64,000 nt of DNA from Thiomicrorhabdus sp. ZW0627 (GCF_029767005.1 NZ_JARUQR010000002.1:3667-67666); one strand, 5' to 3'. Shown: positions 1-9,401, counted from the first letter of the stretch. The notes: generated from the sequence alone by a model not told the origin. Numbers and translations are program-made.

Positions 1-1658
1 CTGAAGAGGTTAAGGCTGAAGAGGTTAAGGCTGAAGAGGTTAAGGCTGAAGAGGTTAAGTCCGAAGAGGTTAAGTCCGAAGAGGTTAAGTCCGAAGGGGT
101 AGGCCAGGACAGTTCGGATGACGGTAAGAAAGTTCATGAATCACTACTCTCCTCCATTCAATTGGTTAAGGAATCCCCGACCGTTAATGACGAGTCTCCT
201 GTAAAATCCATTGATGAGTTAGAATTGCCTAATGAAGTAGAGAAGGAAAATCGGGAGTCAACTGTCGATGCTAAAGTTCCCGAGGAAAAGGCATCGGCTT
301 TGGGTAGTGTGTTGAGTGCACCTTATGTGGATGAGGTGGGAACAGGTATTCCTAATGATGCCCAAGAAAAGGTCGTAATTGCCTCCGATGAAGCTCTGGT
401 TGAAGCAGAACAAGCTGCATCCACGGAGCAGATTCAAGAGGAAACTTCTTCGAAAGAATCCCCTGATGATAGCTACGCATGGAGTTTGAGTTCGTTGCCA
501 GGGTATGGCGATTCAAAAGAACCAACCTTGCCGGAGGTAGAAGTAAATCCTGTTTTACCTCATGTCGAACAAAGCCTACCTGAGCAGAATCCGATTCTGA
601 GTTCGGACAAACGATTCCGAAAATATCTACCAAAAAGTCTGCGAAGCGCGCTATTTGGCAGATCTTCCAATTATACCGTTTACACGCTATTGTCCATTTT
701 GGTGTTCAGTTTCCTTGGGTTGTTCGGCATTCTCTACTATCAGGATCAAAGCTTGAAATTAGAGCAAAGCATGCACAAGTACGACATTGTAAAAATGGAG
801 CCGTACAAAGCACCGGCTAAAATCGAAGAGAAAAAGCAGCCTGCCATATCAGAAGAAGTTCAAGAAACAAAGTTAGCAGAAGCTGAAAACTTGGCGGAAG
901 CCGAACAAGGGATTTCATCCGAAAAGTCTGTTAGCGAACCTGAGTCCACAGTTTCGTTACCTAAAAAATCTAAACCGTCTCAGCCTGTTAAAACAACCGC
1001 ATATACAAAAAAAGTCATTCAGCCAAAAGTTCAAAAACCCTCGGTGGTGGTCAATATAGAGTCAGTGCCTGTTGAACCGTATGTGCAAAATGCTTATCAA
1101 GCTTTGTATGCAGGAGATTTTGAAAAGGCCGAAGATCTGTTTAAAAATGCTTTGCAGGATAATGCTGAAGATGTGGATGCACTGAATGGTCTAGGTGCCG
1201 TCTACGCTCAGATGAACATGGAAGAGCAAGCTTTAAAGCAATACTATAAGGTTTTAGAGATATCATCTGACAATATCCATGCGTTTGAAGCGATTATTTC
1301 ATTGGTCGGTTCCAATCTGTCAGGCCAGGATTGGAAACGAGAAATAAAGCGGGTGCTGATTAAACATCCGGATTCATCGATATTGAATTACGCGTTGGGT
1401 AATATTTATGCACAGGAAGGCGATTGGGAGAAGGCTCAGTCTGCTTATTTCGATGCGCATCGTCTAGACCAACAAAATCCGGATTATTTAGTGAACTTGG
1501 CAATCAGTTTGGATCATCTTGGAAAGTATGCGTTGGCTGAAAAATACTACACGCTAGGGTTAGTGCATTCCGAATCGAAAACAACAAACTTTGATGTTGA
1601 GCAAGTTAAATTGAGATTGGCATCGATCAAGCAGTATATTGGGCAAAATGATTTATGA
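1..1658 (+). CDS. TPR-repeat membrane protein of MSHA-type pilus locus (MshN-like), 5' end outside window
   Basis: The frame is open from base 3 to the TGA at 1656-1658 with no stop upstream, so the gene begins before the window. The TTG at 162 is not a convincing start. Bases 3-92 encode six 5-residue repeats (EEVKA, later EEVKS), followed by a long acidic, Ser/Pro-rich segment. One membrane segment lies at about 672-741, followed by a Lys/Pro-rich linker and a periplasmic TPR-type helical region (about 1070-1620). A membrane protein with C-terminal TPRs directly before an MshE-type ATPase matches MshN of MSHA pilus loci, which is thought to help secretin or platform assembly. The stop overlaps the next gene as ATGA. 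The very long acidic N-terminal half is unusual for MshN, so the exact family name is inferred from position and architecture. Confidence 0.7.
   Translation, partial: EEVKAEEVKAEEVKAEEVKSEEVKSEEVKSEGVGQDSSDDGKKVHESLLSSIQLVKESPTVNDESPVKSIDELELPNEVEKENRESTVDAKVPEEKASALGSVLSAPYVDEVGTGIPNDAQEKVVIASDEALVEAEQAASTEQIQEETSSKESPDDSYAWSLSSLPGYGDSKEPTLPEVEVNPVLPHVEQSLPEQNPILSSDKRFRKYLPKSLRSALFGRSSNYTVYTLLSILVFSFLGLFGILYYQDQSLKLEQSMHKYDIVKMEPYKAPAKIEEKKQPAISEEVQETKLAEAENLAEAEQGISSEKSVSEPESTVSLPKKSKPSQPVKTTAYTKKVIQPKVQKPSVVVNIESVPVEPYVQNAYQALYAGDFEKAEDLFKNALQDNAEDVDALNGLGAVYAQMNMEEQALKQYYKVLEISSDNIHAFEAIISLVGSNLSGQDWKREIKRVLIKHPDSSILNYALGNIYAQEGDWEKAQSAYFDAHRLDQQNPDYLVNLAISLDHLGKYALAEKYYTLGLVHSESKTTNFDVEQVKLRLASIKQYIGQNDL
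3..92 (+). repeat. 15-bp tandem repeat, six in-frame copies
   Basis: Six head-to-tail copies of a 15-base unit (gaagaggttaaggct, three copies, then gaagaggttaagtcc, three copies) start at 3, 18, 33, 48, 63 and 78. The unit is a multiple of three, so copy-number change would add or remove five residues without a frameshift. The array may continue upstream of the window. Confidence 0.95.
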
Positions 1659-3340
1659 AGCACCCGGGGCTTTTAGGGCAACGTTTAATTGCTGACGGGA
1701 AAATTTCTCCCGATCAATTAGAGATTGCGTTAACCGAACAGAGGAAGACAGGCAAGAAGCTCGGGGAAGTTCTATTTAGATTAGGGTTTCTGACAGAAGA
1801 AGCCGTGAGTGAGGCAATCGGTGAATCCGTAGGCTTTGACTCAATGAGTTTGTCCGGTATTGTTCCAGATGCAAAAGCAATCAGTTTAATTTCGGAATCG
1901 TTTGCCCGTAATTATCTGATTATGCCAGTCAGTTTACGCGATAACACGTTGAAAGTGGCGATGGCTTCGCCCGATGATATTCTCTTGTTGGATAAGCTGA
2001 AAAGGCACATACAGAAGCCTGATATTCAAATTTTACCGACCTTAGGGGTCGAAAAAGAGATACTCAATACCATTGATAACTACTATGGGTATGAGTTATC
2101 GATAGACGGTATCTTGAGGGAGCTGGAAACGGGGAAAATTGATATTACCCGTATCTCTGAAGCCAGAGAATATTCCCAGCCGATGGTTCGTTTGGTTGAT
2201 AGCATCTTAACGGATGCGGTAAAAAAAAATGCATCCGATGTGCATTTCGAGCCAGAAGAAAATTACATACGTATTCGTTACCGTATAGATGGTGTGTTGC
2301 AAGAAGTACGTTTGTTGCATAAGTCGTTTTGGTCAGGCCTGGTCGTTCGTTTAAAGGTTATGTCCAGGTTGGATCTCACGGAGCAAAGGCTTCCTCAAGA
2401 TGGGCGCATGGATTTAATCGTGCATGGTCGTAGAATCGACTTTCGTGTTTCGTCCCTGCCTACTACGCACGGTGAAAACTTTGTATTGCGTATCTTAGAT
2501 AGGGAAAAGGGGATTGTTCCTTTAGATAAGCTGGGTCTGGATACAGACTCTTACGAAGAATTGAAGTTGATGCTGGCACGTCCTACGGGGATTTTGCTGG
2601 TTACTGGGCCAACGGGATCCGGTAAGACGACGACCTTGTATTCGATACTTAATGAATTGAACCAGGAAGGGGTCAATATTATGACCCTCGAAGATCCGGT
2701 CGAGTATCCGATGGCGAGAATCCGGCAAACACCCGTTAATGAAGAAATCGGAATGGGGTTTGCGGCTGGTATCCGAGCTTTGTTACGACAAGACCCAGAT
2801 ATCATTTTGATTGGTGAGGTTCGAGATCCGGACACGGCTGAGATGGCATTAAGGGCCGCGATGACGGGGCATCAGGTTTTTGCCACCTTACACACTAACT
2901 CGGCAATTGGGGCGATTCCCCGACTGATTGATATTGGCGTTTCTCCTTCGATATTGGCGGGGAACATTATCGGGATTATCGCTCAAAGACTGGCGCGAAA
3001 ACTTTGTAAGAAATGTAAGCAGCCTTATGAGGCTGAGACGTTTGAAAGACAAATTATGAAGATACCTGATGATGAGTCGGTTACTTTATACAAACCCGTT
3101 GGGTGTTCAGAATGCAACAATATCGGTTATAAAGGACGTTTAGCCGTATTGGAAACGTTGAGATTTACCGGTGAGATGGATGAGTTAATGCTCGCGGGCG
3201 AATCTCAGCATGTCATATTGGAAGAAGCACTGAGACAAGGTTTTTCAACCATGGCTCAAAGTGCATTACGCTGGGTGAGGCAGGGGGAAACCTCTATTGA
3301 AGAAGTCAGCCGAGTCGTGAATTTAACAGAGTTACTGTAG
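1655..3340 (+). CDS. mshE: MSHA-type pilus extension ATPase, GspE/PilB family (MshE-like)
   Basis: This is a cytoplasmic hexameric ATPase that drives pilin polymerisation. Residues 1-60 form a MshEN-type N-domain with two LG..L...G.(I/L)....L motifs, the fold that binds c-di-GMP in MshE. The T2SSE core follows, with Walker A GPTGSGKTT near residue 318, Walker B IILIGEVRD near 382, a downstream TGHQVFATLHTN segment, and a tetracysteine zinc site (CKKC near 450, CSEC near 484). Its 561 residues are normal for the family. The ATG at 1655 overlaps the previous stop, which indicates translational coupling, and mshG follows after 9 bases. The first Arg of the canonical RLG motif appears as Leu and the second as Lys, so c-di-GMP affinity may differ. 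Confidence 0.9.
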   Translation: MKHPGLLGQRLIADGKISPDQLEIALTEQRKTGKKLGEVLFRLGFLTEEAVSEAIGESVGFDSMSLSGIVPDAKAISLISESFARNYLIMPVSLRDNTLKVAMASPDDILLLDKLKRHIQKPDIQILPTLGVEKEILNTIDNYYGYELSIDGILRELETGKIDITRISEAREYSQPMVRLVDSILTDAVKKNASDVHFEPEENYIRIRYRIDGVLQEVRLLHKSFWSGLVVRLKVMSRLDLTEQRLPQDGRMDLIVHGRRIDFRVSSLPTTHGENFVLRILDREKGIVPLDKLGLDTDSYEELKLMLARPTGILLVTGPTGSGKTTTLYSILNELNQEGVNIMTLEDPVEYPMARIRQTPVNEEIGMGFAAGIRALLRQDPDIILIGEVRDPDTAEMALRAAMTGHQVFATLHTNSAIGAIPRLIDIGVSPSILAGNIIGIIAQRLARKLCKKCKQPYEAETFERQIMKIPDDESVTLYKPVGCSECNNIGYKGRLAVLETLRFTGEMDELMLAGESQHVILEEALRQGFSTMAQSALRWVRQGETSIEEVSRVVNLTELL

Positions 3341-3349
3341 AGGTCTTAG

Positions 3350-4552
3350 ATGGAGAATTATCGCTACACAGGTGTTAATCGTTTCGGCAAGCGCGTAAAT
3401 GGTGTAATGCCTGCTGCCAACGCAAAAGATCTGTCGCAGCGATTGGCAAAGAAAAACATCGACCTGATCAGCAGTAAAAAACAGTCGGGTGGCCTGTTCG
3501 GTCTTAGGAAAACGAAAGTCAGCCGTAAGGATATGATTTCGATCACGTTCCAATTTGAGCAGCTGCTCAAGGCAGGTGTTCCATTGATGGAAATCATTGA
3601 TGACTTGAGAGAGTCATATGAAAATGACGCTGTCAAGGAGATGCTGGCTGGTATTTATGATTCCATGCAGGGTGGTTCGACATTTTCGGATGCTTTAAGG
3701 GAGTATGAAGATGTTTTTGGAAACGTCTACATTTCTCTGGTTTCGGTTGGTGAGAACACGGGGCGCTTGGATGCAATTCTTTCCGATTTAGCGAATATGT
3801 TGAAATGGGAAGACGAGCTGATTTCAAAGGCTAAGAAAGTCATGATTTATCCGGCCATAGTCGCGACAGTCGTTATCGGGGTAGTCATCTTAATGATGGT
3901 CTTCGTTGTACCGGAGCTACTTGGCTTTATTAGATCCATGGGCGGGGAGCTAGGTTTTGCGACGATTTCACTCATTGCGACTTCTGAATTTATTCAGGAT
4001 TACCTATTGGAACTTTTCATTACCCCGATCGTTATTTATATGATACTCAAATGGTGGCGGAGCAAGTCTGAAAACTTCAAGATAAAATCAGATGAAAAGC
4101 TTCTTAAGGTCAGCATTATCGGTCCCGTCATATATAAACTGAAGCTTGCCAGAATCGCCAACTCTTTAGCGGTAATGTACGGAGCCGGGGTTAGCTTTAC
4201 AGATAGTCTGAAGATGACTTCTGCGGTCGCTGGGAATGCCTATTTAGAGCGAAATATTGAATATGCTGTTCATTTTATCCAGGAAGGGCGGCCGATTCAT
4301 GAAGCTTTCCAAGAGGCACAGGTATTTCCATCCATGGCCATCCGAATGATAAGAGTGGGAGAAAGCAGCGGACAGATGGATGAGGCCCTAAAAAACATCA
4401 GTTATTTTTACGACCGTGAAGCGAAAGAATTAATTGAGAAAATCGAACCCACGATTGAACCGATTTTAACGATGGTAATGGGGTTTATCGTCGGTTGGGT
4501 CATGCTCGCAGTACTTGGTCCAATTTATGACACCATTTCAAAGGTACAATAA
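3350..4552 (+). CDS. mshG: Type IV pilus/T2SS inner-membrane platform protein, GspF/PilC family (MshG-like)
   Basis: This polytopic platform protein couples the ATPase to pilin insertion. Two T2SSF domains are visible, each with the family pattern FxxQLxxLLxAGVPLxxxL and VxVGExxGxLxxxL (FEQLLKAGVPLMEI near residue 68 and VGENTGRLDAIL near 135; RVGESSGQMDEAL near 335). Membrane segments lie at about 3838-3925, 4005-4050 and 4450-4540. Its 400 residues are typical. It sits 9 bases after mshE and 2 bases before the PilM-like gene, within one transcription unit. Confidence 0.92.
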   Translation: MENYRYTGVNRFGKRVNGVMPAANAKDLSQRLAKKNIDLISSKKQSGGLFGLRKTKVSRKDMISITFQFEQLLKAGVPLMEIIDDLRESYENDAVKEMLAGIYDSMQGGSTFSDALREYEDVFGNVYISLVSVGENTGRLDAILSDLANMLKWEDELISKAKKVMIYPAIVATVVIGVVILMMVFVVPELLGFIRSMGGELGFATISLIATSEFIQDYLLELFITPIVIYMILKWWRSKSENFKIKSDEKLLKVSIIGPVIYKLKLARIANSLAVMYGAGVSFTDSLKMTSAVAGNAYLERNIEYAVHFIQEGRPIHEAFQEAQVFPSMAIRMIRVGESSGQMDEALKNISYFYDREAKELIEKIEPTIEPILTMVMGFIVGWVMLAVLGPIYDTISKVQ

Positions 4553-4554
4553 TT

Positions 4555-6126
4555 GTGAAAGCTGTATTCTATTTAAATGATCAGGGCGTAGGAATCTATT
4601 CGGATGATTGTAAAAGTCTAAGTTCCCCCCTGTTCTTCGATTGGGAAGACACCTTAGCTATTGAAGAGTGGCTGTCTACCTTTCCAAGTCGTGGGCAAGT
4701 TTCCATCGTTATTGATCTGGTCGATGAGGATATCGTCGTTGAAGCTTATCCAAAGCTTTATTTGTGGGAGCGTTCCGCTATCCGCAAACAACTGGTTGAG
4801 CGTCTTGAATCCGAAGGTGCCGATTTTATCTATACTGAGTGGACCGGCCTGACGCAGACCAACGAAGAAGGCCGTGTGGATGAACTGATCCTTTCAGCAT
4901 CCATTATGGCTCCTGCTCACATCATGAACTTCATCTCTTCTTTGGAAGAAGCTGAAATCATCGTTAAAGGAATCTATTCCGCCCCATTCATGTTGGCGGA
5001 TTATTTCAAAAAATATGTAAAGAACGTATTTAATTTAACGAAAAAGGAGATGAATAGCCCATTTTTCATCATCTCCAGACAATCGAAAAACACTTATCGA
5101 CAAACCTTCTTCTATGAAGGTCAGCTGCGTATTAGCCGTTTGATCGAAATCGAAAAGGAAGATGATGACTTTCAAGGTATTCAGTCGGCGTTAATTCATG
5201 AAGCGAAACTGGCTCGAAACTATATCTATAACCAAAACCTTTCCGGCGATAACCACGCAATCGGTTATATCTTTCTCGACAATGATGAAAACTGTCTGAT
5301 CGATATGGATCAACGCTGCTTGGATGAGGGATTGGTTACGTCTCAGGAAGAATTGCAAAACGCTTTATTTAAGGCCCTTACATTCAATTCTTTGGGATAC
5401 GAGCAAGTTATTTGCAACGTAGATCCTAAAGAATATTATGCAGCGGAAGCAATGGCGGATTATGTCTTGAATGCTTCTCCGACCAAGTCCTATTTCAATG
5501 ACTATGTTAAGAAGATCAATGCGGTTCTGTTAGGCTATAGAAGTTTCATCGGTTTCAATAGTTTGCTTTTGATTTCATTAATCGGATTCGCATTGGTTTT
5601 CGGTATCGGAACCTATTTGGATCAGCACAAACTGGAATTGCTTGACCAGAAGATTCAAGAGCATAAGGTTGAGAAGGATCGTTTGCAGAAAGAGGTTAAA
5701 TTACAGACCGATGCGAAAAAGATCAAAGCATCCGTAGACTTTTCCGAGGCGATTCTGGGCCTTAAGTCCGATAGAACCATGGGATTCAATGTCGAACCGA
5801 TTAGCGAAGTGTTCAGCAAACACGAGCATGTTCAGTTGAACAAGCTGGAATGGAAGCAGATCGATCGATTTGACAGTAACACTTATGAAATCGATTTAGA
5901 GGGTTGGGTTTTTCCATTTGTGGAATACTACAGAGATCCTGTTAAATGGGTGGATGCTTTGATGGACGATTTGAGAAAGCTCCCAAATGTCAAACAGGTG
6001 GATTTGACTCAAGAGCCGCTGAACCGTAATTTAAAGCAAGCTTTAACTGTTCTTACCAAAGACGAAACCGTTACCGCGTTAGAGTTTAAAATCAAAATGA
6101 GGGTTAACGATGCCCAGTCTAAATAA
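4555..6126 (+). CDS. PilM/GspL-like pilus assembly protein with C-terminal membrane anchor (MshI-like)
   Basis: The start is a GTG two bases after the mshG stop. The first ~320 residues are soluble and resemble the actin-like/GspL cytoplasmic domain in layout. One membrane segment follows (about 5545-5620, LLLISLIGFALVFGIG), then a periplasmic coiled coil and a small C-terminal domain with a PilN/GspL-type layout. In MSHA and related systems such a protein links the ATPase to the periplasmic alignment complex. Sequence similarity is weak by eye, so the call rests on architecture, length (523 residues) and position before a PilO/GspM-like protein, with which it overlaps by 17 bases. Confidence 0.65.
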   Translation: MKAVFYLNDQGVGIYSDDCKSLSSPLFFDWEDTLAIEEWLSTFPSRGQVSIVIDLVDEDIVVEAYPKLYLWERSAIRKQLVERLESEGADFIYTEWTGLTQTNEEGRVDELILSASIMAPAHIMNFISSLEEAEIIVKGIYSAPFMLADYFKKYVKNVFNLTKKEMNSPFFIISRQSKNTYRQTFFYEGQLRISRLIEIEKEDDDFQGIQSALIHEAKLARNYIYNQNLSGDNHAIGYIFLDNDENCLIDMDQRCLDEGLVTSQEELQNALFKALTFNSLGYEQVICNVDPKEYYAAEAMADYVLNASPTKSYFNDYVKKINAVLLGYRSFIGFNSLLLISLIGFALVFGIGTYLDQHKLELLDQKIQEHKVEKDRLQKEVKLQTDAKKIKASVDFSEAILGLKSDRTMGFNVEPISEVFSKHEHVQLNKLEWKQIDRFDSNTYEIDLEGWVFPFVEYYRDPVKWVDALMDDLRKLPNVKQVDLTQEPLNRNLKQALTVLTKDETVTALEFKIKMRVNDAQSK

Positions 6127-6760
6127 TGTTGTTTCAGCGTCTCTATTTAAAAGGTTTTATTTAAAACCGGTGATTATTGCTGTTGTCCTGATAGGTCTAT
6201 TCGCAGGCTTGTGGCATTTTTTAGAAGAGAAGCAGATCGAGCTGAAGAAAGAAGAGACCATTAAATTAAAAGACCTTAATTCGTTACGAAGTCAGGTCAC
6301 TTTTTTGCAGCAACAGGTTCGGCTTTATCAGCAGTACGGTGAAAAATATAAAGACTTGGTTCGAAAGGGGATTGTTAAAGCCCAGGATCGTGTTTTCTGG
6401 GCTGACTCTCTTATTCAGATGCAGAAGACGTTGGTGATTCCTGAATTTTCTTTCCAGTTTACGCCCGAACAGGAGTTGGATAGCCGCCGTTTCCAGTCTA
6501 TTAAAATAGATCGAGGCATTTTCTATTTCAGTCGTTTGAATATTAAAATGTCGTTACAACACGACGGGGATCTTCCCAAGTTGCTTAATGCCATCAATGA
6601 GAGGGTTTCTCCGTTTTATCTGGTGGATAATTGCAGTTATGAGATGAAAGAGAAATCTGAAGTGGTGAAGGCTAAATTCGATCCTAAGGAAGGGAATATC
6701 GAAACGAAATGTTCTTTGATTGTCTTCCACTCACACTCTAAAATTGATAAGAACTTATAA
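6110..6760 (+). CDS. PilO/GspM-like bitopic pilus assembly protein (MshJ-like position)
   Basis: This 216-residue protein has a short cytoplasmic tail, one membrane segment at about 6165-6225 (VIIAVVLIGLFAGLWHFL), a coiled coil and a compact periplasmic domain, the plan of PilO, GspM and MshJ. It overlaps the previous gene by 17 bases in another frame, which suggests coupled translation and a partnership through the paired coiled coils. I do not recognise a diagnostic motif. The assignment comes from architecture and neighbours. Confidence 0.6.
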   Translation: MPSLNNVVSASLFKRFYLKPVIIAVVLIGLFAGLWHFLEEKQIELKKEETIKLKDLNSLRSQVTFLQQQVRLYQQYGEKYKDLVRKGIVKAQDRVFWADSLIQMQKTLVIPEFSFQFTPEQELDSRRFQSIKIDRGIFYFSRLNIKMSLQHDGDLPKLLNAINERVSPFYLVDNCSYEMKEKSEVVKAKFDPKEGNIETKCSLIVFHSHSKIDKNL

Positions 6761-6786
6761 TACAGGCCGCTTGGAAGGAAATAATT

Positions 6787-7404
6787 ATGGAACAACAATG
6801 GCGACAGATCATTCAAACTTTTTCAACCGGCACACTAATCGCCGTGAGTTTGTTGTTAACATCGGTTAATGTTGCTGTTGCTGCGGAACAGAAGCTTGAT
6901 CGTTTGATGTTGACGCCTGAACAGAGAGCCAAGATCGATGCCGAACGCTTGTCTTATTTAAAAAGTTTAAAAGTGGGGCAGGTAGGTGAGGATAAAGAAG
7001 CGGCTGAAAAACCAAAAGAAGTTGTAAAAAAGCCTAAGAAATTTGTTCAGAAAAAACCGCGTGTTGTATTGCCTAAAAAACTTGAAGTATCAGCGGTAAT
7101 CGAAAGACCGGATGGCAGTAAAATCATACGTATCAACAATAAGTTTGAAGAAGTTCCTTCCAAGCACGTAAAAATAGATTACGACAAAAGTAATTTGCGT
7201 GGCGTGGAAATGGACATCGAAACCAAAGGGGATGTCTTCATTCCGGTCGGAAGTACCTACTATCCAGGCAAGAATAAAATGGTCGAGACTTATAAGTTGA
7301 ACAAGAAGCCAAGCACGAAACAGCAAATACTGAAAGCGGACGACAGTTCGGTTAAACGCGATCTTAAGGCTGTCAAAACGGTCAATACGCCAAACCCACA
7401 ATAA
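6787..7404 (+). CDS. Exported Lys-rich protein at end of pilus operon, function unknown
   Basis: A good ribosome site (GGAAGGAAA, about 6774-6782) precedes the ATG. The N-terminus carries a hydrophobic segment ending in VAVAA, probably a signal peptide or signal anchor. The rest is strongly basic (runs of KKP and KKPKK around residues 75-105) with few hydrophobic residues, followed by a small possibly folded part (VIERPDGSKIIRINNKFEEV). Position suggests a MshK/PilP-like periplasmic accessory protein, but no family motif can be seen. It ends two bases before rmuC. Confidence 0.6.
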   Translation: MEQQWRQIIQTFSTGTLIAVSLLLTSVNVAVAAEQKLDRLMLTPEQRAKIDAERLSYLKSLKVGQVGEDKEAAEKPKEVVKKPKKFVQKKPRVVLPKKLEVSAVIERPDGSKIIRINNKFEEVPSKHVKIDYDKSNLRGVEMDIETKGDVFIPVGSTYYPGKNKMVETYKLNKKPSTKQQILKADDSSVKRDLKAVKTVNTPNPQ

Positions 7405-7406
7405 CA

Positions 7407-8861
7407 ATGATTGAAATTTCTGTACCTCAAATGGCTCTCCTTGGCTCTACAGGGGGAGTTGCCATTCTTTACCTTATCTATTCACGTTTTTCCTTAAAAT
7501 CGAAGCTGGACAGGCTCAGTATCGAAAATGCAAGTCAGCAGGAACAGCTCAAATCCATGGAAGCGTTGGCTGAAAGTCAACAGAAGCTGCAACAACGAGT
7601 TTCAGAGTTGCAACCTTTGGAAGGCAGTGTGATCCAGCTGGAAAGGCAGTTGGAGAATCTCCAGAATGTTTTGCAGCAAAAGGAAACATCGCTGCTGGAA
7701 TTGCAGGAGAGAAACAATCAGCTTCGAGAAACCTCAGCGGAACTGACGAGCCGCCTGGAAAACGAAAAGCAGAATGCGCAGGAGAAGATTCAGTTATTAG
7801 AAGAAGCCAAGCAGCAACTTGCGAACGAGTTCAAGGTGCTCGCAAACCAGATCTTCGAGAGTAAACAGTCACAATTCAACGAACACAGTAAACAGAGTGT
7901 CGAGTCGGTCCTCAAACCGATGCAGGCGGCTCTGGAATCTTTCAAACAGAGGGTCGAAACCGCCCATAAGGAAGACATCGAAGGACGTGCAAGCTTAACC
8001 GAACAGTTGAAACAGCTTCAGAGTTTGAACAGTAAAATGACTGAAGAAGCTCAGAATCTGACTCAAGCGTTAAAAGGCGACAGCAAGACGCAAGGTAATT
8101 GGGGAGAATTGATTCTTGAGCGTTTGCTTGAGCGTTCGGGGCTTCGGGAAGGGGTTGAGTTCGATCGTGAAAAATCGTTTGTCAATGACGAGGGCAAACG
8201 CCAACGGCCGGATGTTGTGATTAACTTGCCGGATAACAAACATATCGTCATCGATTCCAAGGTTTCGCTACTTCATTACGAAAAAGCTCTGAACAGTGAT
8301 TCGGAAGTTGAAAAGCAAACTGCTTTAAAGCAGCATCTGAGTAGCCTTAAAAATCATATTGATACGCTGGCAGCAAAGCGTTACGAGCATTTGGAACGCC
8401 TCAATGCACCGGATTTCGTTTTGATGTTCGTGCCGGTCGAAGGTGCTTATATGATGGCAATTGAGGCCGATCCTAGTGTTTTCGAGAATGCATTTGAAAA
8501 ACGGGTTGCGGTGGTGACGCCGACGACGCTATTTACGACTCTCAAGACGATTGAGCAGTTGTGGCGTTACGAACGTCAAAGCGAGAATACCTTGCAGTTG
8601 ATTAAGCGAGCAGCGGAAGTGCATGACAAGTTCGTCGGGTTTGTTGAGACTTTTGAAAAGGTCGGTAAGCAATTGGATACTGCGCAGAGCACCTATCAAA
8701 CGGCCCGTAAGCAGATGATGTCAGGTTCCGGAAACTTGGTTCGTCAAGCGGAGATGCTTAAGGAGTTGGCGGGTAAGACCCGAAAAGAGATCCCCGAGCA
8801 CCTTCTTGAAGAAGCGGAAGGCGGTATGGACGTTCAAACTGAAATTTCATCGAAAGTGTAA
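7407..8861 (+). CDS. rmuC: DNA recombination protein RmuC
   Basis: This is the RmuC family, which limits recombination at inverted repeats and carries a predicted PD-(D/E)XK-type endonuclease-like core. An N-terminal membrane anchor (residues ~8-27) is followed by a long coiled coil (~30-210), then the RmuC core with GNWGELILERLLE near 230, RPDVVINLPD near 268 and IDSKVSL near 282. Its 484 residues match the family. It starts 2 bases after the pilus operon's last gene, so it may be co-transcribed. It is convergent with the GNAT gene, with a CAGGCCTG palindrome between the two stops. Confidence 0.95.
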   Translation: MIEISVPQMALLGSTGGVAILYLIYSRFSLKSKLDRLSIENASQQEQLKSMEALAESQQKLQQRVSELQPLEGSVIQLERQLENLQNVLQQKETSLLELQERNNQLRETSAELTSRLENEKQNAQEKIQLLEEAKQQLANEFKVLANQIFESKQSQFNEHSKQSVESVLKPMQAALESFKQRVETAHKEDIEGRASLTEQLKQLQSLNSKMTEEAQNLTQALKGDSKTQGNWGELILERLLERSGLREGVEFDREKSFVNDEGKRQRPDVVINLPDNKHIVIDSKVSLLHYEKALNSDSEVEKQTALKQHLSSLKNHIDTLAAKRYEHLERLNAPDFVLMFVPVEGAYMMAIEADPSVFENAFEKRVAVVTPTTLFTTLKTIEQLWRYERQSENTLQLIKRAAEVHDKFVGFVETFEKVGKQLDTAQSTYQTARKQMMSGSGNLVRQAEMLKELAGKTRKEIPEHLLEEAEGGMDVQTEISSKV

Positions 8862-8868
8862 TTTTCAA

Positions 8869-8876
8869 CAGGCCTG
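8869..8876. repeat. CAGGCCTG palindrome, intergenic
   Basis: The palindromic octamer lies in the 36-base gap between two convergent stop codons and is flanked by AA on the left and T on the right. It is one of 23 copies in the window. A terminator role here is possible but no long stem is present. Confidence 0.8.
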
Positions 8877-8897
8877 TCGAGTTTCTCAGAAAAGCGT

Positions 8898-9368
8898 TTA
8901 ATCGATTGTTTTCATCATGCAAAGCCAGTTTTTTCCCGTGTTCAGGGCTTGCCGGTAACGTTGTTGGAGAGATTCCGGCAGAGAGTCGATCTCGCAATGT
9001 TCATAGCCTAGTGCTTCGTAGAAACCGTTCAAATGGCGAAGCGGGAAAGCGAAACACGTCGATTCTGACAATCCATCCATTGTTTGTCGCTGCAATAAGT
9101 CCTGATGCATGAATTCAATCAGCTGTGATGCAATGCCTTGACGGCGATTCTCTTCCCGGACAAAAACCCCCCTTAACCAGAAGCTGTTTTCCATTTGGTT
9201 TGTTGAGCCGATCGAAATCAAACGGGCGCAGCCGACAATGGTATTATCCCGTTTGGCTATGTAGTTGAAATCGCCTCGCGAGGCACTTGCCTGATGGTGT
9301 TGTTTGAGAAAATGGTTCAACAGGTGAATGTCGTGCGTTTGCGCTTTTTGATAAACTGTTTCGTTCAT
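8898..9368 (-). CDS. GNAT-family N-acetyltransferase
   Basis: This is an acetyl-CoA-dependent acyltransferase of unknown substrate. The fold signature is visible as VRGVFVREENRRQGIASQLI-type strand-helix sequence, with the R-x-x-G-I/A acetyl-CoA loop (RRQGIAS) near residue 75. It is followed by FAFPLRHLNGFYEALGYE, typical of the last strand/helix of GNATs. I chose the ATG at 9368 over the TTG at 9380, giving 156 residues. It is divergent from the DTW gene with about 33 bases between starts, so the two promoters must overlap or lie within coding DNA. Confidence 0.85.
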   Translation of the reverse strand: MNETVYQKAQTHDIHLLNHFLKQHHQASASRGDFNYIAKRDNTIVGCARLISIGSTNQMENSFWLRGVFVREENRRQGIASQLIEFMHQDLLQRQTMDGLSESTCFAFPLRHLNGFYEALGYEHCEIDSLPESLQQRYRQALNTGKNWLCMMKTID

Positions 9369-9401
9369 AATGGTTGCCAATATTCTATGAAGCTCTGAAT
9401 T

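Noticed and set aside
3-92. Short direct repeats as a CRISPR-like array
   Set aside because: The units are 15 bases, head-to-tail without spacers, and in frame with a coding region.
162-1658. Gene starting at TTG 162
   Set aside because: The frame is open and clearly coding (pentapeptide repeats) upstream to base 3, so the true start is outside the window.
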